From NCBI GenBank assembly GCA_031292695.1, contig JARLGS010000638.1:1-40334 (forward strand): a stretch of 40,334 nt of DNA, written 5' to 3'. This DNA is from Mycobacterium sp. (GTDB lineage: Bacteria; Actinomycetota; Actinomycetes; Mycobacteriales; Mycobacteriaceae). This document shows, piece after piece, positions 16,247 through 25,886 of this stretch (positions within the stretch are counted from its first letter, which is position 1; each line of letters begins with the position of its first letter). A program made the position numbers and the translations under genes. A model generated the notes under the pieces. The model was given only the letters and a program-made list of their open reading frames with translations, searched no databases and had not been told where the DNA came from.

Positions 16247-18913
16247 ATGGCGGGCAGGCATCGTACTGTGGGAGCTCAGGCAAAGCGAGCGGCATTATTG
16301 AGCGCGGCTGCCACCACGGCCACGGCAGTAACCGTTGCGGCCGCAGCACCGACCACGCCGGCACCCAAGCCGGTAGTGCTGCCGACGTCGAGCACTGGCG
16401 TCGACCTGTCGTCGTTCACCAGCCCGTTCCCGCCGCCCGGCACGCTGCCGGACCTCACCTTCGGCGTCGGTAGCGCCGCCTACAACCTTGCGCAGAACAC
16501 CGTCGACTCGGTGCTGCCGCAGATCGTGAACGCCCTCAACCTGGGCGCCATCGGTAGCGCCTCGGGCCTGAGCTTGACCGGCATCCTCAACCAGGTTCCC
16601 AAAAATCTGCTGCCGCAGATCCTCAACGCTCTGCCACTCAACCTGACGCCGTTGCTGAGCCAGGCGCTCGGGCCGATCCTCACGGGTGCGCTGGTTCCGC
16701 TGCTGCAGGGCCTGGGCATCATGGACCATAGCGGCAACGTGACCCTCGGCGGGCTGCTCGGGCTCCTGGGTATCAACCCCGACAACCTGCTCGACCTCGG
16801 TGGCCTGTCGATCCCCGGAGTCAAGATCGTCACGGCCGGGCCGGCATTCACCCTGCTGAAGATGCTTGGCGTCGACTTGGGTTGGACCCCGGGCACCGAG
16901 AACGCGGTAGCCAACGCGATCAACAACACCCAGTACCTGGACGTCGGTGCGGCCGGCCTGCTCAACACTGTGTTGGACAAAGCCGCCGGCCTTCCGCTGC
17001 TGGCACCCCTGGTCACCACGGTGCAGCTGGCGATCAACACGATCGCCGGCCCCATCCTCAACGCGCTCGATGTCATCGACGTGCGGGTGCCGATCAGCAT
17101 CGGCTTCGGGCTGGGCGCGTTCTCCACCGGGCAGGCGTACTCGAAGGTGTTGGCGGACCTGTCGAACCAGCCGGGCGGCCTCACCCACACCGGCGCCAGC
17201 CCGATTCTGGGCAGCCTGACCATCCTGCCTGAGGTCCTGCTGAACAACCTGGGCCGCGCCAACGGCGGCCTGTTGGCCCGGTTCTACCCGATCGGTGACC
17301 TGCTGGGCATCAACACCATCACCCCGGATGTCGCTGCGGCGCACAGTGGCGGAATCCCATTGCTGAATACAGGGTTGGCGATCGGCGGTGCCAACCTGCT
17401 GCCGATCAAGGTGGACGCCACCCTGGAATACCAGCCGTTCTCGGACCTCGCAGCGTGGGCGAACCCGTTCAGCCTGGCCAACAACCTGGTCGCCGGAACC
17501 CTGCCGACCTATCTGCTCCGGGGCATCTCGACCAATACCCTCACTACTCAGCTGACCAGCCAGCTGGGCGCGCTCACCGGGGGCCTGCTGACCGGAAATC
17601 CGTTGGCGGTCAACATCTATCTGACCATCCCCACCGCGACGCTGCCGCTGCTGGAACCGCTTTACCTGACCGGTGACGTGCTGAACATGGTCAGCTTCGG
17701 CACCCTGGGGACCATCCCGTACCGGCTGGCCAACGCGCTCGCGCCGGCTCTGACCAGCCTGGTCAACCTCGGCTACACCGACGTAGTGCGCAACGCGGAC
17801 GGCACCTACAGCCGCACCCTGGACCAGGCCAGCACGCCGACGCCGTTCATGTCGTTCCCGAACGTCAATTGGCAGCAGGTGCCGGGCGACATCATCAACT
17901 CCCTGATGGTCGGATTCCAGAAGGAGTTCAGTGGCAACCCGACGGCCGCGCCGCCGAACGTCATCGAGGCGGTGCTCTCGCTGCTGACCGGCGGCAAGCT
18001 TGGCGCGGGTAACCCGCTGGCCGCGTTGACCGGCGCGGTCCAGGGCCTGATCAACAACATCACCGGCACCTTGACCGGCCTGGTCTCGGGCGTGACGGCC
18101 AACCCGCTGGCTGCGACCGCCGCGCCGAAGACGCTGGCCGCGATCAGCCCGGTGGCCGCGACCACCGTCCCGTCGACCAACCCGACGTTGACGCCGCTGT
18201 CGCTCAAGGCGGCGACGGCCGCCGAACCCACCGCCACGGACAAGACGGACAAGACGGGTACGTCGACGGCCGGGATCGGCACCGACATCGCGCCGCCCGC
18301 GGCGACAAGCGATGGCAAGACTGCCGCCGACCCGTCGACCGACGGCAAGGACAAGTCCGGCACCAAGACCGGGGCTGACACCGCGACGGGTGCTTCGGGT
18401 ACGAAGACCGGGGCTGACACCGCGACGGGTGCTTCGGGTACGAAGACCGGGGCTGACACCACGGCCGGTGCTTCGGGTACGAAGACCGGGGCTGACACCA
18501 CGACCGGTGCTTCGGGCACCACGACCGGTACCGACACCAAAACCGCTACCGGCACCAAGGCCGACCAGTCTTCGGGCCGGCACGCGGCCAAGGACGGCAC
18601 CCCGTCCACGCCGGACAGCGGGAAGAAGCCGAAGCACGCCGCCAGCGACGACAGTGGCAGCACCGGAGGCTCGACCACCGGATCGGACACCAAAGCCGGC
18701 AAGTCCGGTAAGAGCACCAGCGGCCCGTCGCTGAATGTGGTGCGTGGTGGCAGCGGCAGCTCGTCGGCGGGTGGCGCCGGCTCGTCGGCCGCCGGCGCCG
18801 GCTCCAGCACTGGTTCGAAGGCCAACGGTGGCGCGAAAGACAGTGGTGCCAAGGGTAATTCGGACAGTGGCCACGGGTCCGAGGGCGGTTCGGCCGGCGG
18901 ACACGCGGCCTGA
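16247..18913 (+). CDS. Large secreted protein with PE-PPE-like alpha/beta-hydrolase domain
   Basis: An 888-residue protein with a basic N-terminus and Ala/Thr-rich export-signal-like segment (about residues 1-35), but no PE or PPE N-terminal domain. The central region resembles the PE-PPE hydrolase domain: NGGLLARFYP, ITPDVAAA, an Asp in EYQPFSDL, then LPLLEPL and ALTSLVNLGYTDV. The expected nucleophile elbow (G-Y-S-Q-G-A type) appears as G286-F-G288-L-G290, so the catalytic serine seems lost. Residues from about 640 are low-complexity and Thr/Ser/Lys/Gly-rich with four 13-residue tandem repeats, suggesting a wall-spanning tail. The ATG at 16247 was chosen for its GAAGGGG ribosome site. No gene symbol is known to me. 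Confidence 0.75.
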   Translation: MAGRHRTVGAQAKRAALLSAAATTATAVTVAAAAPTTPAPKPVVLPTSSTGVDLSSFTSPFPPPGTLPDLTFGVGSAAYNLAQNTVDSVLPQIVNALNLGAIGSASGLSLTGILNQVPKNLLPQILNALPLNLTPLLSQALGPILTGALVPLLQGLGIMDHSGNVTLGGLLGLLGINPDNLLDLGGLSIPGVKIVTAGPAFTLLKMLGVDLGWTPGTENAVANAINNTQYLDVGAAGLLNTVLDKAAGLPLLAPLVTTVQLAINTIAGPILNALDVIDVRVPISIGFGLGAFSTGQAYSKVLADLSNQPGGLTHTGASPILGSLTILPEVLLNNLGRANGGLLARFYPIGDLLGINTITPDVAAAHSGGIPLLNTGLAIGGANLLPIKVDATLEYQPFSDLAAWANPFSLANNLVAGTLPTYLLRGISTNTLTTQLTSQLGALTGGLLTGNPLAVNIYLTIPTATLPLLEPLYLTGDVLNMVSFGTLGTIPYRLANALAPALTSLVNLGYTDVVRNADGTYSRTLDQASTPTPFMSFPNVNWQQVPGDIINSLMVGFQKEFSGNPTAAPPNVIEAVLSLLTGGKLGAGNPLAALTGAVQGLINNITGTLTGLVSGVTANPLAATAAPKTLAAISPVAATTVPSTNPTLTPLSLKAATAAEPTATDKTDKTGTSTAGIGTDIAPPAATSDGKTAADPSTDGKDKSGTKTGADTATGASGTKTGADTATGASGTKTGADTTAGASGTKTGADTTTGASGTTTGTDTKTATGTKADQSSGRHAAKDGTPSTPDSGKKPKHAASDDSGSTGGSTTGSDTKAGKSGKSTSGPSLNVVRGGSGSSSAGGAGSSAAGAGSSTGSKANGGAKDSGAKGNSDSGHGSEGGSAGGHAA
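18359..18514 (+). repeat. Four 39-base tandem repeats within the secreted protein gene
   Basis: Units at 18359, 18398, 18437 and 18476 each encode a 13-residue block of the form GTKTGADTATGAS, and a degenerate fifth unit follows to about 18550. The first two units are nearly identical at the DNA level, which points to recent slippage or unequal exchange. Copy number probably varies between strains. Confidence 0.9.
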
Positions 18914-19047
18914 CGGCTCAGGCGAAGCCGAGCCAGCTGGGTGGCGCGCTCCCTGGATTCGCACAGCACGGCCGGGGTGTCGCAGCGTCGTGCCGGAACT
19001 ATCCTGGCGGACGAAGTGATGCCCAGCAATGCGTGGGCGTTTCGCGA

Positions 19048-19326
19048 CTACGCCGGTGGATCGGTCTGCTCGTTGACTTCGACCGTGGTGGCGGGCACGG
19101 CAGCGTTACTGGGCAATGCCCGGCGTAAGGCATGCATCGAATGGTGAAGGAGCGACTTTGCCTCTGCTTCGCTCACGTGGAGCTCGGCGGCGATGTGTTC
19201 AGTTGAGTGCTGTCCGCGATAGGCCAGCCACAGCGCTGCGCCCTGCTGGTGGGGCAGTTCCCGAAACGCAGTTCTGAGTTCATCGTGCATTGCGGCTCTG
19301 CGTTCGAGGTAGGGCAATCGTGACAT
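19048..19326 (-). CDS. Orphan sigma-70 region-4-like DNA-binding protein
   Basis: A 92-residue protein that resembles only region 4 of ECF sigma factors: ELRTAFRELPHQQGAALWL followed by a helix-turn-helix in STEHIAAELHVSEAEAKSLL and a closing HALRRAL. There is no region 2, so it cannot be a complete sigma factor. The ATG at 19326 is preferred. The frame stays open upstream to a GTG at 19461, but that part uses codons such as ATA, CTA and TCT that are atypical here. Codon use within the gene is also less GC-rich than its neighbours (AGA, TTA), hinting at transfer or relaxed selection. It may be a regulator or a remnant. Confidence 0.5.
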   Translation of the reverse strand: MSRLPYLERRAAMHDELRTAFRELPHQQGAALWLAYRGQHSTEHIAAELHVSEAEAKSLLHHSMHALRRALPSNAAVPATTVEVNEQTDPPA

Positions 19327-19730
19327 CGGCGGTATGACGCGACCGCCTAGTGGACACCACAAACATGACACGCTCTCCAGATCCCGGCTCACCGCGATGT
19401 GAGACGAACAGTCAGACGGAACCAAACCGCTTGTGAAGCCACGACACGCCGTCAAGTGCACCGGCCGCTATCGGACTTGCTGTCGATTCTTCAGCCAATC
19501 GGACGCCGCGGCGTTGGTGCTGGCATGACTAAGCGGATTCCTGCTAGCTGGTAGTCCAGCCGCGAAACCGCCGACAGCGCTCGCCCCGGCGCGATGCAAC
19601 TCTCACAGCATAATCACTGCAAGCACACCGCTAGCTTACGCCGCTTCTGAATCACGCTGGAGGGCACAGAAATTGGGCCCGCCACGGCGAACTCACCGTG
19701 GCGGGCCGCAATCCGCTTCACGCCCCCGGG
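19327..19730. other. Intergenic region between sigma-like gene and pirin
   Basis: Bases 19327-19461 could extend the upstream sigma-like gene through a GTG start. The rest holds no gene I can support, and its composition is less GC-rich than its surroundings. A strong hairpin at 19676-19707 lies next to the pirin stop codon. Confidence 0.5.
19676..19707 (-). terminator. Hairpin terminator after pirin gene
   Basis: GGCCCGCCACGG (19676-19687) and CCGTGGCGGGCC (19696-19707) form a perfect 12-bp stem with an 8-base loop. It begins 24 bases after the pirin stop on the minus strand and is followed there by CAATTTCT. Its strength and place fit an intrinsic terminator. Confidence 0.75.
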
Positions 19731-20501
19731 TTACGAGCCGAACAGGTCGGTGTGCATCTCCCACACCAGAATCTCGGCCGGCGTCGTCGCGGTGACCCGC
19801 TGCCCACCGGATGCCGTGAGCCGTACCGCATCACCCTCGTGCAGGGGCCCGGCGCCCTCGAGCGCGACCTCGCCGCGGGCCACGAACAGGTGCAGATAGC
19901 GGGCCGTCGGCAGTTCGACGCTGTCGCCGGGCTGCAGCCGGGCGCCGTGCAGTGCGGCATTGCGCTGACCGATGGTGATGGCGGTGTCGTTGGAGTGCCC
20001 TGGCATGCCCGAGGCGATGGTCACCAACTTGCCGCGCAGCAACTCGTCGTCGATTTCGAGCTGCTGATAGCCGGGGGTTTTCCCGGACTCGTCGGGGACG
20101 ACCCACATCTGGACGAAATGCACTGGCTCACTGTGTGATTCGGACCCGGTCAGCCGCCACGAGTCATTCTTCTCCGAGTGCAGGATGCCCCGGCCGGCCG
20201 ACATTCGCTGGGCCAGGCCGGGATAGATGACGCCGGAATTGCCTGTCGAGTCCTGGTGGACGAGTGACCCGCGCAACACCCAGGTGACGATCTCCATGTC
20301 GCGGTGTGGGTGGGTTTCAAAGCCGGCAGCCGGGGCAACTCTGTCATCGTTGTTGACCAACAGCAGGCCGTGGTGCGTGTTGGCCGGGTCGTAGTGGTCG
20401 GCGAACGAGAACGAGTGCTTGGAGTCCAGCCACGAGATGCGGGTGGCGGCGCGGTCGGCGGCGCGGCGGATATCGATGCTGTCGGTTTCGATGTCCCTCA
20501 T
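19731..20501 (-). CDS. Pirin-family cupin protein
   Basis: A 256-residue bicupin of the pirin/YhhW type. The N-terminal cupin carries the metal ligands in FETHPHRDMEIV (His-x-His) and a later His/Glu in GILHSEKND. The C-terminal half is a degenerate cupin. It corresponds to Mtb Rv0181c by sequence type and position before sigG. Some pirins have quercetin 2,3-dioxygenase activity, and others act as redox-sensing cofactors; the substrate here is unknown. It diverges from a MarR regulator 79 bp away and probably shares control with it. The ATG at 20501 gives the expected family length. Confidence 0.88.
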   Translation of the reverse strand: MRDIETDSIDIRRAADRAATRISWLDSKHSFSFADHYDPANTHHGLLLVNNDDRVAPAAGFETHPHRDMEIVTWVLRGSLVHQDSTGNSGVIYPGLAQRMSAGRGILHSEKNDSWRLTGSESHSEPVHFVQMWVVPDESGKTPGYQQLEIDDELLRGKLVTIASGMPGHSNDTAITIGQRNAALHGARLQPGDSVELPTARYLHLFVARGEVALEGAGPLHEGDAVRLTASGGQRVTATTPAEILVWEMHTDLFGS

Positions 20502-20561
20502 GTCGTCTACCCCTGTCGTTGTCGGTGAGCTTAGGTGTCGCTACTGGACGGCACAACATAA

Positions 20562-20573
20562 ATGATGTGTCAT
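20562..20573. promoter_or_regulatory. Candidate MarR operator between pirin and MarR genes
   Basis: ATGA (20562-20565) and TCAT (20570-20573) form an inverted repeat inside an AT-rich patch (20555-20580) immediately before the marR-like start. MarR proteins commonly bind such short symmetric sites in divergent promoters. The symmetry is short, so confidence is modest. Confidence 0.35.
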
Positions 20574-20580
20574 ATATTTC

Positions 20581-21021
20581 GTGTGGCTCACCGACGAACA
20601 GCAGGGCATCTGGCGCGCCTACCTGGCGATGAGCGGCCGCCTGCAGGCCGCGCTCAGCCGGCAGCTGCTGCAGGACCACGGTCTGTCGTTGGCGGACTAC
20701 GACGTGCTCGTGGCGCTCGGTGAACGACCCGATTGCCGGATGACCGACCTGGGCGCGCATCTGGGGTGGGAGCAGAGCCGGGTGTCTCATCAGTTGGCGC
20801 GGATGCGGGCTCGGGGCCTGATCGAACGGTCCGGAGCGGCTGACGACCGGCGCGCCGCGGTCGTCAGTCTCACCGATGCCGGGCGGGCCGCCTTGGCTGC
20901 TGCCGCACCCGGGCACGCCGAACTGGTCCGCACGGTGGTGTTCGAAGGCATGAGCCCGGCGCAGGCTGCGGAGCTGCGGCAGTGGACCGCCACCGTGCTG
21001 GATCGGCTGGGGCCGAGCTGA
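20581..21021 (+). CDS. MarR-family transcriptional regulator
   Basis: A 146-residue winged-helix regulator. A dimerisation helix at the N-terminus is followed by the DNA-binding region (about residues 45-95, with MTDLGAHLGWEQSRVSHQL) and the beta-wing DDRRAAVVSLTDAGRAAL. These are strong MarR signatures. The GTG at 20581 directly follows an AT-rich patch with no ribosome site, so the transcript could be leaderless. MarR regulators often repress a divergent neighbour, so the pirin gene is its likely target. The ligand is unknown. Confidence 0.88.
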   Translation: MWLTDEQQGIWRAYLAMSGRLQAALSRQLLQDHGLSLADYDVLVALGERPDCRMTDLGAHLGWEQSRVSHQLARMRARGLIERSGAADDRRAAVVSLTDAGRAALAAAAPGHAELVRTVVFEGMSPAQAAELRQWTATVLDRLGPS

Positions 21022-21089
21022 CGCCGGGAGTCGCGGCGGCTATGCAGCTAAAGTAGGCGGCAGAACCGTCGGGTCGCGGAAGGATTCAC

Positions 21090-21473
21090 GTGAAACAGTC
21101 AGTCGTCGCGGTGGCGCTGGGGGGCGCGCTGGTTGCCGGGCTGACGTGGTTGCCCGCTCCGAAGGCCCACGCGTGGGACCCGTGCGTGCCCTTGGACGGG
21201 GAACCGCTGGTGGTCTCGAAGAAGGAAAACCCCGGCGTCGGCACCAAGCTCCAGTTCACCAAGACCTACACGTACGTCGACGGCATGGTGAACTGGACCA
21301 TCGACCAGTCCGGTGGGATCAAGGACAACACGGGCCTCGGCTTCGGCGCCACCCTCAATCAGGTCTACATCCCCGAACTGTCGTCGAGTGGTTCCGTTCC
21401 GGGCAACCCCGGCGAATGGGTCAACATCGATACCTGGCACTACCACACCCGTGTGCTGATCTGCTCTGAGTAG
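21090..21473 (+). CDS. Small secreted protein of unknown function
   Basis: A 127-residue protein with a cleavable signal peptide: Lys-containing N-terminus, hydrophobic core VAVALGGALVAGLTWL, and a probable cut after AHA (about residue 28). The mature part has two cysteines (WDPCVPL near its start and LICSE at the end), which could form one disulphide, and several aromatic strands (KTYTYVDGMVNWTI). I do not recognise the family. GGAAGGA at about 21077-21083 precedes the GTG at 21090. It lies between a MarR regulator and a dehydrogenase on the same strand, without clear functional linkage. Confidence 0.75.
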   Translation: MKQSVVAVALGGALVAGLTWLPAPKAHAWDPCVPLDGEPLVVSKKENPGVGTKLQFTKTYTYVDGMVNWTIDQSGGIKDNTGLGFGATLNQVYIPELSSSGSVPGNPGEWVNIDTWHYHTRVLICSE

Positions 21474-21588
21474 CCGGGTGCCGCGCGGGTCCGCGTGCAC
21501 TCTGCCGCACGGCGTGCGCCGCCTCGTTGGCAAGTTTCTTGGGCGGACCGATGTCCACCGACCGGTGGGCTGTGTTTACGCTGTCGGC

Positions 21589-22365
21589 GTGGATATCAAC
21601 GGAGCTAGCGCGATCGTCACCGGCGGCGCGTCAGGAATCGGTGCGGCTGTTGCCCGTCAGTTGGCCGCCAAGGGTGCCAGGGTCGTCATTGCCGACCTGC
21701 AGGCCGAAAAGGGTGAGGCACTCGCCAAGGAGATCGGCGGCGTCTTCGTCACCGTCGACGTCACCAACACCGAGCAGATCATCGACGCGGTCAAGACCGC
21801 CGCTGATCTCGGCCCGCTGCGTGCCCTGGTGAACTCGGCCGGTGTCGGCTGGGCCCAGCGCACCATCGGCAAGGACGGCGAGTTCGAGTCGGCGCACAAC
21901 CTGGACCTGTACAAGAAGGTGCTGGACATCAACCTGGTCGGCACCTTCGACTGCATCCGCATCGCGGCCACCCAGATGAGCAAGAACGAGTTCACTGAGG
22001 CCGGCGAGCGTGGTGCCATCGTCAACATGACCAGCGTCGCGGCGTTCGACGGCCAGATCGGCCAGGCCGCCTACTCGTCGTCCAAGGGTGGCGTCGTGGG
22101 TCTGACCCTGCCCGTCGCCCGGGATTTGTCGGCAGTGGGTATTCGAGTCAACACCGTCGCACCCGGCTTGATCGACACCCCGATCTACGGCGAGGGCGAA
22201 GCGTCGGAAGCCTTCAAGGCCAAGCTCGGCGAGTCCGTGCTGTTCCCGCACCGCCTCGGCAAGCCCGAGGAGTTGGCCTCCATGGTTGTCGAGCTGCTGA
22301 CCAACTCGTACATGAACGCCGAAGTCGTCCGCGTCGACGGCGGCATCCGGATGCCACCGAAGTAG
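21589..22365 (+). CDS. Short-chain dehydrogenase/reductase, 3-hydroxyacyl-CoA dehydrogenase-like
   Basis: A 258-residue classical SDR. The N-terminal cofactor motif is TGGASGIG, the NSAG-type strand appears as VNSAGVGWA, and the catalytic Ser plus Tyr-x-x-x-Lys are seen in MTSVAAFDGQIGQAAYSSSK. The overall pattern resembles type II 3-hydroxyacyl-CoA/17-beta-hydroxysteroid dehydrogenases, such as Mtb Rv1144, so a role in beta-oxidation or steroid metabolism is likely but unproven. The GTG at 21589 puts the Rossmann fold at the usual distance from the N-terminus; an upstream start at 21478 would add a basic, non-homologous leader. It converges with the alcohol dehydrogenase gene. Confidence 0.87.
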   Translation: MDINGASAIVTGGASGIGAAVARQLAAKGARVVIADLQAEKGEALAKEIGGVFVTVDVTNTEQIIDAVKTAADLGPLRALVNSAGVGWAQRTIGKDGEFESAHNLDLYKKVLDINLVGTFDCIRIAATQMSKNEFTEAGERGAIVNMTSVAAFDGQIGQAAYSSSKGGVVGLTLPVARDLSAVGIRVNTVAPGLIDTPIYGEGEASEAFKAKLGESVLFPHRLGKPEELASMVVELLTNSYMNAEVVRVDGGIRMPPK

Positions 22366-22389
22366 AGGTAGTAGTTCTCCTCGCGATCA

Positions 22390-22435
22390 GACGCAAAACT
22401 GCCCCTTTTCCTCGGAAAAGGGGCAGTTCTGCGTC
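22390..22435. terminator. Long hairpin between convergent genes, family copy A
   Basis: Bases 22390-22410 pair with 22415-22435 (21-bp stem, one mismatch, 4-base loop CTCG). The arms contain GCAAAACTGCCCCTTTTC and the matching right arm. It stands between the convergent SDR and alcohol dehydrogenase genes and can end transcription from both sides. Its sequence, not only its shape, is related to the hairpin at 36122-36172. Confidence 0.8.
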
Positions 22436-22562
22436 CGATCGGCAGTTATGCGCCGGTTCACGATCCTCGAATGTGCGCCTAGATCGTGGATCCGGCCGCA
22501 CTGACGACCTACGTGCACGCTCGCGGTAACGGGATGTTCGCCCGCCGTCTGCTCGGCAGTTG

Positions 22563-23687
22563 TTACCAGTCCGACTCGTCGAAGGTGACCACGCCACGAA
22601 TGTTGTTGCCGTCCAACATGTCCTGGTAGCCCTGGTTGATGTCCTCGAGCTTGTAGGTCCGGGTGATCATGTCGTCGATGTTCAGCAGGCCCGACTTGTA
22701 CAGCGCGGCCAGCCGCGGGGTTTCGATGTGCGAGCTGCCGCCGCCGAAGATGTTGCCCTTCAACGTCTTCTGCAGCATGGTGAACAGGAACAGGTTCAGC
22801 TTGACGTCGGCGTCCATCATCGAGCCCATGCCGGTGACCACGCAGGTGCCGGTCTTGGCGGTCAGGATCATCGCCTGTTCGAGGTACTCGCCCTTCATCT
22901 CGCCGACCGCGATGATGACCTTGTCGGCCATCAGTCCCCAGGTCAGATCGATCATCGGCGCGATGGCCTCGGCCATGGACGGATACACATGTGTGGCACC
23001 GAATTTCAGCGCCTGCTCGCGCTTCCACGGGTTCGGGTCGATGGCGATGACGTGCTTGGCTCCGGAGATCACCGCACCCTGCAGCGCGCTCATGCCGATG
23101 CCGCCGACGCCGATGATCGCGACGGACTCACCCGGCTGCACCTGAGCGACGTTGGTGGCCGAACCGAAACCGGTCGGCACCGCGCAACCCATGATCGCGG
23201 CCGACTCGAAGGGGATGTCCTTGTCGATCTTGACGACGGAGTCCTTGTGCACCGTCATGTACGGCGCGAAGGTGCCCAGCAGGTTCATCGCCGCGACCTC
23301 TTTGCCGCGGGCGTGAATGCGGTTGGTGCCGTCGGCGATCGACTTGCCGCCGAGCAGGACCGCACCGCGGTCGCACAGCGAGCGGAAGCCCTTCATGCAC
23401 GGCGGGCAGGAACCACAGGCGGGGATGAACGCCAGGATGACGTGATCGCCCTCTTCGATGCCGGTGACGTTCTTGCCCACCTTGGTGACGACGCCGGCAC
23501 CCTCGTGTCCGCCGAGGCAGGGCAGCGGCATCGGGGTGGCGCCGGTGGTCAGGTGGTAGTCGGAGTGGCACATGCCCGCCGCGTGCATCCGAATCTGTAC
23601 TTCGTCGGCGACGGGGTCACCCAGGTCGATCTCCTCGACCTGGAACGGTGAATTCACTTCCCACAGCAGAGCGCCTTTGGTCTTCAT
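22563..23687 (-). CDS. NDMA-type zinc-dependent alcohol dehydrogenase
   Basis: A 374-residue medium-chain zinc dehydrogenase. Catalytic-zinc ligands Cys40, His61 and Glu62 sit in GMCHSD and GGHEGAG. Structural-zinc cysteines are in ACGSCPPC followed by SLC. The NAD-binding motif is IIGVGGIGM. It belongs to the actinobacterial N,N-dimethyl-4-nitrosoaniline-dependent group with bound NAD and resembles Mtb AdhB (Rv0761c) and AdhD. It oxidises alcohols to aldehydes; the natural substrate is not known. The ATG at 23687 fits the MKTKGA start of the family. A TATGAT box 7 bases upstream suggests a leaderless transcript, and a KstR-like box covers the expected -35 region. Confidence 0.9.
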   Translation of the reverse strand: MKTKGALLWEVNSPFQVEEIDLGDPVADEVQIRMHAAGMCHSDYHLTTGATPMPLPCLGGHEGAGVVTKVGKNVTGIEEGDHVILAFIPACGSCPPCMKGFRSLCDRGAVLLGGKSIADGTNRIHARGKEVAAMNLLGTFAPYMTVHKDSVVKIDKDIPFESAAIMGCAVPTGFGSATNVAQVQPGESVAIIGVGGIGMSALQGAVISGAKHVIAIDPNPWKREQALKFGATHVYPSMAEAIAPMIDLTWGLMADKVIIAVGEMKGEYLEQAMILTAKTGTCVVTGMGSMMDADVKLNLFLFTMLQKTLKGNIFGGGSSHIETPRLAALYKSGLLNIDDMITRTYKLEDINQGYQDMLDGNNIRGVVTFDESDW

Positions 23688-23937
23688 GACGCAGATCATA
23701 GCCAGAAATCGAGAACACGTTCCAAAAGGATGGTATGGAGCCGCATCTACCTGCGTAAATGTCATGTCAGAACGTATCGCGGCAACTGACCCGTGACTAT
23801 GGTGAATAGTGCCGGAACCCGGATCTGATGCCGCACGACGCCGTCGAAATGAGGACGGTGGGCGGCGTGAAAACCTGCCTCGGCGTACGCAACAGCCGGG
23901 CAGGTGAGTGCCCGCCCGGACGAGATCTACGCGTGAC
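23688..23937. other. Intergenic region between alcohol dehydrogenase and sigG
   Basis: This 250-bp region holds the alcohol dehydrogenase promoter at its left end (23695-23724). The remainder, up to the sigG stop codon, shows no gene or repeat I can support. Confidence 0.5.
23695..23724 (-). promoter_or_regulatory. Alcohol dehydrogenase promoter with KstR-like box
   Basis: On the minus strand TATGAT (23700-23695) lies 7 bases before the ATG at 23687, as in leaderless mycobacterial promoters. Just upstream, 23711-23724 reads GAGAACACGTTCCA on the plus strand. It matches the KstR consensus TNNAACNNGTTNNA at 7 of its 8 fixed positions; the first T is G. KstR represses sterol-catabolism genes in mycobacteria. 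Placement over the -35 region would suit a repressor. Binding is inference. Confidence 0.45.
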
Positions 23938-25873
<1,936 letters not shown>

Positions 25874-25886
25874 CCGGAGCCGTCAG

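Noticed and set aside
18359..18514. Possible CRISPR array
   Set aside because: Units are contiguous 39-mers without spacers, in frame with the protein, and no cas genes are present.
16295..18964. An 889-codon minus-strand open frame opposite the PE-PPE-like gene
   Set aside because: Low-complexity Arg/Gly-rich translation, no start signal, and the plus strand has a signal peptide and recognisable domain.
22560..23651. A 363-codon plus-strand frame opposite the alcohol dehydrogenase
   Set aside because: His/Asp/Val-rich reverse reading of a gene whose zinc ligands are all present on the other strand.
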